Shown here piece after piece: positions 56,628-64,000 of a DNA stretch of 64,000 bases. Origin of the DNA: Hexactinellida sp. DTS-2022 (taxonomy: Eukaryota > Porifera > Hexactinellida); the NCBI GenBank assembly GCA_028753945.1, contig JAPNXP010000002.1:5642001-5706000 (forward strand). The letters are read 5' to 3'. A program made the position numbers and the translations under genes. A model generated the notes under the pieces. The model was not told the origin of the DNA. It saw nothing but the letters and a program-made list of their open reading frames with translations, and did no database searches. Within the stretch, counting starts at the first letter, position 1. Each line of letters starts with the position of its first letter.

Positions 56628-57425
56628 CAGGGATGGATCCAGCACAAAATATCTGGGGGGGTGCAATGCCCCGGGTTGGGCCTTTGAATTGTAGACGCCG
56701 TAGGAAGCGCCCGCGGGTCAAATGAGCCAGTATTTGGAGGTTCTTTTTTTAAGAACAGCAATGAGAAAGCAGCTTTCAAGAAAGTTGAAATATATTTAAT
56801 ATACGTCAAAGAAATCTATTCTAAATTCATACATAACTATAAATTAATATTTAATTAATTAAACTATCAATTAACCAACAATCACAATGAATCAATAGTT
56901 AACGATTTTTCCTGATATTTGATATACAACGTTCCCAATAGTACTCACAGAAAAGATAGGGAAGAGAAATCTCATATATTTCTCTTAACCAATCTCGGAA
57001 ATTGTGCCAGTCCCTAGATATAATTTTCGATTATATTATCATATTCTTGGGCGGGGTGGGCAGTGGCATATCCAGGATTATCGTGAGGGGTCGCTTTGGA
57101 GCGGGCGAAGCGAGCAACGGTAAGGGGGGGGGGATCTTGGGGACACCCCCCCAGAATTTTTTTGAATCTTAGACGCTCAAACATCGATGTACAGCTATTC
57201 ATGTCACATAGTAGGAGGAGTGTAATATTGTGCAGTTGTACCAAAGGTGTTTAGATGTTTAGGCATTATAAATAACAACATATCCCTTTTGGAAACTAGT
57301 TATGAGGGGGGTGTTTGAACACCCAAATCCCCCCTAGATACGCCACTGGGGGGGGTTCGCACTCCCCCTGAGCCATTTTGGGGGGGGTGCAACCCCCCTG
57401 AACCCCCCCGGTGGATCCATCCCTG
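56628..57425. mobile_element. hAT MITE in the helicase gene (798 bp)
   Basis: The ends are CAGGGATGGATCCA and its inverse TGGATCCATCCCTG, with a perfect 8-bp TSD GTTATAAG (56620-56627 and 57426-57433). G-runs and C-runs are subterminal. It contains a second pair of hAT-like ends (57061-57349). Confidence 0.95.
57061..57349. mobile_element. Nested hAT-like MITE (289 bp)
   Basis: The ends are CAGTGGCATATCCAGG and CCTAGATACGCCACTG. These match the widely seen CAGTGGCGTATCTAGG hAT terminus. The target is a G-run (GGGGTGGG and GGGGGGGT), so the TSD cannot be judged. It lies inside the hAT MITE at 56628-57425. Confidence 0.65.
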
Positions 57426-57433
57426 GTTATAAG

Positions 57434-57666
57434 ATAGTTAGGAAGCAGTTTCCTTTCATAGTAGCTGAAGCTCTTACAATTCATAAGAGTCAGGCGATAC
57501 TTACGATTATGTTGTAGTCCATATAGAAGTACGTTTGCCACGTAATGCGTTATACACCGCGCTCAGTAGGGCAAAATCTGCATCTGGTCTGTTTGTATTT
57601 GGTAATCTAAACTAACTAATAAGTTATCTGAAAAAGATCCTGTCCACTTAGAACTTAAGCGGTTAA
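57434..57666 (+). pseudogene. Helentron helicase, C-terminal part
   Basis: VRKQFPFIVAEALTIHKSQ, a one-base slip, then TYDYVVVHIEVRLPRN and ALYTALSRAKSASGLFVFGN, the conserved last motifs of Pif1 helicases. Another slip follows, and KDPVHLELKRL leads into the TTAA at 57663-57666. Confidence 0.85.
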
Positions 57667-58365
57667 GGTTCAGGTATACTCTACAAATTTCGAATATTTG
57701 GATAAAATCCAAATCATTGTCTATTTCTCTTTTATTGCATTTTGGGATTGTATTGATACCAATGAGTACTCTCAAGAGATTTCTAAGAAAGATTCCTATT
57801 ATTTTTCCAGTTTGACACACTTTGGTCACCTCAATTTAGGAATAATTGCTGTAAATTCTTTTTTCAAAAGCCGCTATCTCAAAACTAACATTTTCAGAAT
57901 TGCGGAAGAAGTCATTTTGTCAATTTTGGTCGTAGAATCAAAAACTCAACGGTTTCGGAGAGATCTCGTAAAGATACAACTTTTCAGTGCTGCGATTTAC
58001 CCTAATATGAATAGTTCATCTGTTTTTTGGATTTTGGATAAGGAAAATCTTCATTTGAAAATCGACATCACATAAAAGTATTTGAAATCCAGAAAAATGT
58101 AGATATTCACAATTCCTGTACTCAAAAGTTATATTACATCCAGCTAAACACATTTTATCAATAATATTCTTGGTATTGTTTATATTTTCTCATTGATCTA
58201 TCCCGCAAAAATGGTAAAATTTAAAAAAAGAATTTTCCTCTATTAGTTTATTTGCCAATATTATTGTATTTTTGGCATCCTGAGGATGAAGTAAATACGC
58301 TGTAAAAAAATTAATTCATTCGGGTGAATAGTTTTGGTAGAAGTACTCTAGAGGATACCTGAACC
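57667..58365 (+). mobile_element. F1 MITE, complete copy (699 bp), in the Helentron
   Basis: The ends are GGTTCAGGTATACTCTA and GAGGATACCTGAACC, flanked by TTAA at 57663-57666 and 58366-58369. Without it the reading frame is continuous as ELKRL-REQCAIMWSIPLTS across the single TTAA. Confidence 0.95.
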
Positions 58366-58369
58366 TTAA

Positions 58370-59272
58370 GAGAACAGTGTGCTATCATGTGGTCTATTCC
58401 ACTAACTAGTCCAGATATCTATGTACACAATGTTCGTTCATTGAACAAACACTGGGAAGATTGACCTTAGATCCACTCATATTGCAATCCCAAGTGTTAA
58501 TCTTGCAGGAGACAATGACTTTAGCCACTGATAACTTTAATATCCCTGGTCATACTCTCATTGGTAGAATTGACAGTAGTGCTAGACTTCCTGGTTCTGG
58601 TACACACATATACTCCCGAAATCCAGCGGTGTGTAAGTCTTTAGTTGCACACTCAGGCTGTTATAATGGTGCTAGGATCGAGATATTGATTATCCAGTTC
58701 TATGATCCCATGATAATCGATAAGCCTATCGTGGTAATCTCTACATACCGATCACCACATTCCCCAATGAAGGAATTTACTCTGAGCTTGATCAAGTTCT
58801 AAGTAAAATTGATAACTCTGATCCCTTGATAATTACTGGGGATTTCAATATAGATTTATTTGCGCGATCTCTTGTGAGAGATACCTTGATAAAGTATTTT
58901 GCAAATATAGGGATGAACCAATCTTTGTCTGGAGTTTCCACTAACTATGGATCTCAGCTGGATTGTGTATTCACTAAAAACTTGACCTGTTCATCTGGTT
59001 TTTATGAATCATACTTTAGTGATCATAAGCCAATGTTGATTGCTCTTGGAACTGCTGTTAGCGCCTGTAGTAATGTGGGTAATCAACCAATTATATCACA
59101 TGCTACTAGTCAACATGATATTATTGATATTGACCAAATACCGAATGATAATACAACCAGTGTTTTTTTTAAGGATTTGCTTAGAGGGCCCTGTCAACAA
59201 TTAGAGGCCCTCACCCCAACAATTAGAGGCCCTAACTCTTCATTTCATGATATTGAGTACTTAACACGTTAA
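58370..59272 (+). pseudogene. Helentron endonuclease (exonuclease-endonuclease-phosphatase fold)
   Basis: SPDIYVHNVRSLNKHWED, a frame change at about 58460, then LILQETMT (catalytic Glu), SSARLPGSGTHIYSRNP and STYRSP. After a second change near 58800, LIITGDFNIDLF (Asp, Asn) and the terminal YFSDHKPM (Asp-His) follow. All the metal-binding and catalytic blocks of the AP-endonuclease-like fold are visible. The protein would nick target DNA, as proposed for Helentrons. The gene is disabled by the frame changes. Confidence 0.85.
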
Positions 59273-59340
59273 AAATTAGAGGCCAATTGAGAAAAATTAG
59301 AGGACCATTTTGGGCCTCTAATTTGCCTTAAAAAAACACT
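59195..59340 (+). repeat. Short AATTAGAGGCC repeats at the end of the endonuclease
   Basis: The motif AATTAGAGGCC occurs about five times, once in inverse (GGCCTCTAATT), between 59198 and 59335. It looks like a local expansion that ends the endonuclease frame. Confidence 0.6.
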
Positions 59341-59615
59341 GAATACAACCAAGGATATTCAGGATGTAATTGTTAGTCATGTGTCCATCCCTACTCCTGT
59401 GCTGTCTCCTGTAGTTGCATATGACAATGCTAATTCATTCACATTTGCGATGAGACTGTAATTAGCACAATGCATTAATCTACAGAGAATACCTTTAAGA
59501 CCGACTAACTATACTGGGTCTAGAGTCTCAGCTACTGGTTATTATGATTTTATGCGTACAAATATAAGAGATCGGTTTAATTTCAGAATAGTTCCTATAA
59601 AAGTGAAGGCCCTTC
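59341..59615 (+). pseudogene. Helentron remnant between endonuclease and OTU
   Basis: A coding-like stretch with one stop reads TKDIQDVIVSHVSIPTPVLS, NANSFTFAMRL, stop, then TNYTGSRVSATGYYDFMRTN and DRFNFRIVPIKVKA. It continues the Helentron polyprotein, but I do not recognise a domain. Confidence 0.5.
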
Positions 59616-60292
59616 AGCCCTACTGAACCCTGAAACCCCCCAATTTTTCGAAAAATCGAGGTCTTTCCAGAATGTTGCATACAATATATGGCTAAATGCT
59701 TCTGCAAAGTTTGAGCAATTTCTATTCGATAAAAAACAAATTATAGGCAGCCAAAGTTTACATAATGAAGAAATCTCATTAGAAAAATCCCGGGGATCAG
59801 CAAAACCTGACCCCAATTCATAAAAGTTGCTAAGAACTGTGTCCATAGTAGAGCTATGAACTTTAGTGTAATCAATAGATAAATGTATTAGGTAGGGAGC
59901 AATGGAGAGCTATTTCCAAAAATAAAACATAAACTTGTGTAACACTAATAAAATAGGCACATGATAAATGTTTGATAGCCAAATTATCGAAAATTCCGAA
60001 GGGATGACCTGTTATAAAAGAAGTTATAAGCATTTTTGTGAATCTGGCTTCATAGCTCCCTACCTGGATACTTTATACAATTGATCATTAAGCATATTGA
60101 CTTAATATATAACCATAGCAGAATAATCGCAAAGTAACCTGCATAAATAACTATATGGATATTTGTATTGATTCCATATAGTGCTATTTTTGTAATTGAT
60201 GCTATGGGAAAGGTATGCATTCGCAAGTTGAGGTGAGAATATTCATAGATTCATTATATGATGTAGTCATAGAATAACAGTTAAAAACGAGT
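59616..60292. other. Spacer before the OTU domain
   Basis: AT-rich with no open frame of note. It may be a later insertion or an intron; neither boundary is clear. Confidence 0.35.
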
Positions 60293-60754
60293 TTGCTCAG
60301 TAGGGCTGGAGAGCCTGAAGGGAATTGTTTCTTTAGAACATTGTCTCACATAATTTTCGGTGATGAAAGTGAGCATCATAATATCCGTGGTTCTCTAATG
60401 GACACATTTGAACAAAGTCCTTATGTTCCTGCTTTATGTGGCATCCAACGCTATAATGCAGTTACTATTCAGCAACACTTGAGTAATATGCGGCGTAATT
60501 ACTCTTGGGGAACTGTTGATGAACTTATTATGTTTGGAATCTTAGCTGGTATTAATGTTAGTTACATTAATGCTGTTGTTACAGACCCTTCTAAGTGGGT
60601 TATAACTGATGTGTATACTGAGAATATGATAGGTAAACCAAGCGATCCAATATATGGAGGGAGACACTTTGTTGTGTTGTTTCATAGTATTAATTTCTCT
60701 GGATCTTGTAGTAATCATTATGATGCTATATATCCATTTCACTTTCATAAATGA
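60293..60754 (+). CDS. OTU-family cysteine protease domain of the Helentron
   Basis: A 153-codon open frame reading EPEGNCFFRTLSHIIFG at the N-terminus (nucleophile Cys in the GNC motif), then HHNIRGSLMDTF, a middle helical part with SWGTVDELIMFGILAGINV, RHFVVLF and the C-terminal NHYDAIYPF with the catalytic His. Family members usually have Asp-Gly-Asn-Cys; here it is Glu-Gly-Asn-Cys, so the residue next to the nucleophile loop is changed. The domain is complete and unbroken. The upstream start is unclear (no ATG near the beginning), so it is probably part of a longer polyprotein or a second exon. Confidence 0.8.
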   Translation: MLSRAGEPEGNCFFRTLSHIIFGDESEHHNIRGSLMDTFEQSPYVPALCGIQRYNAVTIQQHLSNMRRNYSWGTVDELIMFGILAGINVSYINAVVTDPSKWVITDVYTENMIGKPSDPIYGGRHFVVLFHSINFSGSCSNHYDAIYPFHFHK

Positions 60755-60825
60755 TTAAATTATACAAGGTTATTTACTAATGTGTACTATGCATTATTTG
60801 CGTATACAAAATGAACTGTTTATGT

Positions 60826-61095
60826 GTACAAGTGTGTAGAAAGACTGGGTTTGTAGAACAGGCGTGTGACACTTTAATAGTGTACACTGAGTCTTATAAC
60901 ACTGTGCTTGTGAGGACAAGTGTGTAGAAAGATTGGGCTTGTAGAACAGGCGTGTGACACTTTAATAGTGTACACTGAGTCTTAAACACTGTGCTTGTGA
61001 GAACAAGTGTGTACAAAGACTGGGCTTGTAGAACAGGCGTGTGACACTTTTATTATTAGTATACACTGAGTCTTATAACATTGTAGTTGTGACGT
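60826..61095 (+). repeat. 91-bp tandem repeat, three units, at the Helentron 3' side
   Basis: Each unit holds AAGTGTGTAGAAAGACTGGG, AACAGGCGTGTGACAC and TACACTGAGTCTTA. The third unit has a small insertion (TATTATTAG). Tandem repeats beside the coding region are usual for Helentrons, so these probably mark the 3' terminal region. Confidence 0.8.
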
Positions 61096-61099
61096 GTCT

Positions 61100-61495
61100 T
61101 AGTTATTTTTAATTACTATATTAACGTTTATCAATATATAGAATTCGGGTTTATTTGCCCATTTAGGAGAACGCTACTGAGGTGTATCCCAACTGCTCAG
61201 GCCTAAGTACCGAAAACATGCTAGTTAGGTTATGTGTTACAAGTACATTCATACTACTTCAATTCTGTATCAAACCCATATACTTACGTATCAACACATC
61301 TTCCTACCAGCCAGTTCACTTGATGATTCAATCCCCATTTCGATCACCTTTGAGTATTTTATCTGCTTCTCAAGTACCAATGATGGGATTTAGTGTATCA
61401 CTTACTCTACTCTTAACTTACAAGCTCGAGATTTTAATTAATAATTTAATGATTATAAAAATTTATCTCTTTAAATATTAGAGGTAAACTCTTGA
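61100..61495. other. Unassigned, between Helentron repeats and purine-rich stretch
   Basis: A 99-codon frame (61182-61481) has no recognisable motif. The Helentron 3' terminus probably lies here, but I could not fix it. Confidence 0.35.
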
Positions 61496-61640
61496 GTCTG
61501 TCACCACCGGGACCACCTGAAAGAACAACGAGACGCACGAGAAGCGGAGAGGACCACGATTGGGCGCGAGAGGAGATTTGAGAGGGGGAAGAAGGAGGTG
61601 GAGGGAGGAGAGGAGGGCCCAGGCCTGGAGGACTAGGGTC
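61496..61640 (+). repeat. Purine-rich, GC-rich fragment
   Basis: A run of GAGGA/GAGAGG-type sequence with coding-like character in places (arginine/glutamate-rich) that stands out from the AT-rich background. It might be the 3' end of a non-LTR retrotransposon; I found no flanking proof. Confidence 0.4.
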
Positions 61641-62900
61641 CTCAATTTGTTTTAATATATAATAAGGTTAGTTAATTAAGGTTTTTTTAGAACAATTGAA
61701 CCATTCCATTATATTTCTATTGATACCGAATTTACTTTTTCTTTAGGAATTAGAACTAATGAGTATAATCATCAATAATCATCTAATCAACTCTATCAAT
61801 ATAATTCTCTTCAATCATCACCTATTCTACGCTAATTTATTCAGATTATATTACAATTCTTTATTTGTTTACTATCTATATTAAATAATCAATTGTTTTT
61901 TGTTTCAACATGACTTTCCATTTTTGATTTGCTGAAATTTTATTGACTATACCTCCAAAACGGAAGCCAGGCAATCAGGGGAGGGATCGCTATACGAGAC
62001 AGAGGGTTGGAGACTTAAACTGCCCTAACACAGAAATAATATCAGTCAAACATAGCATAAACTGTCTGTTACTATTGATACAAAATCGAGCTATACTTAA
62101 GATGCTGCTGAAATTTTTGAACTATTAATATGATAATTTTACTTTGCAAACAAATAACATTATGTAACATTCTTATTAACGGGACTTTATGAGGAATAGA
62201 TTAAATACACCACATAGATTTATAATTCTAAATAATTAGTCTCTTTGCGTTATAAGGCCGCGCAGTGGCTGTCAATTGAGGTGTATAGCGTCGAACCGTC
62301 GCAAAGTGACCGAGACCAAAGGAATCGTTCATATATGCTTTGACAAACTACTATATAAATATAGTTATATTTAGAATTTGGGAGATAGATCTTTATATTA
62401 TAAATAGGTTTTACTATGGCAACTACATACATTCGTTTATACGAACACTAAAGGAACGTCAAGATGTCTACTCAACATAATTTCGCATTAACTGTTGTCA
62501 TTTGTATTGAAAAGCTTTTGAAATGCGCTAAATACATTGTGTACTAAACATAAATTCGTATATACAATGTTTGTATAAGGCTCTACAAGGGAACCCAGAC
62601 CCCTCAAGGGAACCCAGACTCTTTTTGAGTTTTAACACAAACGATTCCCCATCATCGAATACTATTACATAATTTACCGACCACTAATAAAATAATATTA
62701 TACGAGCGCGCTACGCTAGCTCGGTCGCTTCGCGACGTGTAACACACAGAAAATAGAAAAAATATTATTCCCTATTTTATGATAAAATGGGTATACACTT
62801 CGCCTTTCGTGGTTTGTATAATTTTGTCAATTAAATTGTCAACCGCACATAGTTGGTTAAAGGATTTCATTTACCTTATTATAGGAAATTAACGCGCCAT
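61641..62900. other. Unassigned region
   Basis: It contains two copies of AAGGGAACCCAGAC (about 62588 and 62608) and a GCGAGC/GCTCGC-type palindromic stretch near 62704-62740. No gene could be supported. Confidence 0.35.
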
Positions 62901-62910
62901 GAAATCAGTG

Positions 62911-63000
62911 GCGTGGCTAGGGTGGTGCGCGGTGGTGCGGCGCACCACCTCAGGTGATGCGTATTTATATATGCTACGTACCAGTACAAGTGGTGCATAT
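62911..63000 (+). mobile_element. Solo end of a CAGTGGCG-type hAT element
   Basis: CAGTGGCGTGGCTAGGGTGG is a classical hAT terminus, related to the ends at 57061. GGTGGTGCGnGGTGGTG iterations follow. No partner end was found before the F2 copy. Confidence 0.6.
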
Positions 63001-63046
63001 AATGTGCACAAATACATTTTATGAGATTGGCAAACAAATGGTTTAA

Positions 63047-63300
63047 CCGTAGACTGCCTAATCGCCACACAGTTTGGCAGTGCCAAAAAACGTAGTAAAT
63101 AAACTCCAAATTTCAAAATATTTCCGATTTAAAAATGTTTTTATATTCTCTATCGATTTCAATCATAAAAAAGTTTTTTTGAAATTTCAAGATGATGACA
63201 TAGCATAAAAGTGTCATCTGCCACTTGAATGCCACCTCAATTATAAATAATAAAATGTAAACTTTGGTTGTGCAAAACATGTTTGTTATGGAATTCAATG
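63047..63300 (+). mobile_element. F2 MITE, partial and diverged
   Basis: It starts CCGTAGACTGCC after TTAA (63043-63046) and shows the F2 blocks ATTCTCTATCGATTTCAAT and GATGACATAGCATAAAAGTG. It fades out at about 63300. Confidence 0.6.
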
Positions 63301-63649
63301 TATAGACCCTTTTTTGAATGTTTACTCGTATATTTATGGAGTTGTGGGACATAATGGAATTTTCTTACATTTTTCATCATCCATGGTTCAAAAAAACAAA
63401 CTTTAGTAGTTTTAATATATTGATGTAGATTTAGTATTATGCGTCCGAATCGATTTAAATATGTTATCCAAAATGGAATATTATGACCCCACATGATATA
63501 GTTTTAAAGTACGACCAGGGACTTCTTTAATATAGGGACTGTAAACTTCGTTTTACGGTAAAATTAGCGTAGGCCTAAAACAGTATTGATACTTATTGAT
63601 ATCCCGTATTCCGCTAATGCTAGAGATAGGAAATGTACTATTGTCGTAT

Positions 63650-64000
63650 AGGAAGTCATATTTTGGGAGTCCAACGGTAATATTGGTTTATCGAAAATAT
63701 TTGTGGAATGTAAGTTATGCGATTTTCTCACCCTTCCATATATGGTAATTTTGTTAAAATCTCGAGATTACTTAACTTTATACATATGAAATGTATCATT
63801 TTCGTACAGGAAATCATATTTTGGGAGTCCAACGGTAATATTGGTTTATCGAAAATATTTGTGGAATGTAAGTTATACGATTCTCACACCTTTCCATATA
63901 TGGTAATATTGTCAAAATCTCGAGATTAGTTAGTTTTATACATATGAAATATATTATTGGCGAATGGGAAATGGGAATTCATATTTAGGGACTCAGTAGA
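63650..64000 (+). repeat. 156-bp tandem repeat running out of the window
   Basis: Two full units start near 63650 and 63806 with CATATTTTGGGAGTCCAACG and share TTGGTTTATCGAAAATATTTG and CCATATATGGTAAT. A third begins at about 63962. Divergence between units is low. The array continues beyond 64000. Confidence 0.85.

Larger units (their letters stand above)
54207..61100 (+). mobile_element. Helentron-type rolling-circle transposon, 5'-truncated and disrupted
   Basis: The order is: Rep C-terminal part, Pif1-like helicase (54222-57612, broken), apurinic-type endonuclease (58370-59272), OTU protease (60293-60754), then 3' tandem repeats (60826-61095). Helicase, endonuclease and OTU together are the signature of Helentrons (Helitron2). 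The HUH nuclease part of Rep is missing on the left. A hAT MITE (56628-57425) and an F1 MITE (57667-58365) are inserted in the coding region. I could not define the outer termini. Confidence 0.85.

Noticed and set aside
57698..58075. 125-codon frame in the F1 MITE, also seen at 40345-40758
   Set aside because: It is the frame opposite the 80-codon one, broken in other copies, and starts and ends at arbitrary points of the MITE.

Overview
The window reads as AT-rich, non-coding-dominated nuclear DNA of a eukaryote, most likely an invertebrate and plausibly an arthropod. The reasons are GT-AG introns, a tRNA-like SINE fragment, hAT, pogo-type and Helentron transposons, and two protein families that I remember as multi-copy 'uncharacterized' proteins of arthropods and cnidarians. 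I found no convincing single-copy host gene, rRNA, intact tRNA, CRISPR array or bacterial-type operon. Almost everything that can be explained is transposable-element (TE) sequence, often nested, and many target-site duplications (TSDs) are still readable.

Layout. 0-9.6 kb: a TTAA-bounded MITE, a decayed minus-strand transposon-type gene, a fold-back MITE and several TA-bounded pogo-like MITEs. 9.6-11.2 kb: two exons of an unknown gene with good splice sites. 11.2-17.2 kb: pogo-like and TTAA MITEs, a 0.55-kb direct repeat, a small hairpin element found twice, and a TTAA MITE swollen by an 83-bp satellite. 17.2-24.5 kb: a 175-bp tandem repeat split by a TTAA element, whose second copy carries a hAT and a 9-bp-TSD insert. 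24.5-32.1 kb: repeat debris, a hAT MITE built of GGATnnnAT repeats, an unknown two-part gene and a nested pair of hAT-like MITEs. 32.7-36.1 kb: a minus-strand hAT transposase pseudogene split by two TTAA MITEs. 39.8-43.7 kb: a hAT with an 8-bp TSD that holds a pogo-like MITE, which itself holds a TTAA MITE. 45.0-51.9 kb: two abutting TIR elements with TA flanks, here called A and B, each with one large gene of an uncharacterized family. 54.2-61.1 kb: a 5'-truncated Helentron (Pif1 helicase, endonuclease, OTU protease, 3' tandem repeats) broken by a hAT and a TTAA MITE. The window ends in a 156-bp tandem repeat.

The two strongest observations are these. Elements A and B look like complete, unclassified DNA transposons: A has ~395-bp TIRs and a 721-codon gene with a single stop; B has ~90-bp TIRs and a 567-codon gene broken only by a TTAA insertion. 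Second, at least six unrelated-looking TTAA-bounded families share the window. In two cases removing the insert with one TTAA copy restores a reading frame exactly, and in a third the empty site is present in a tandem paralogue.

Limits: homology statements rest on recognition of motifs and recalled families, not on searches. Identities between repeats were judged by eye.
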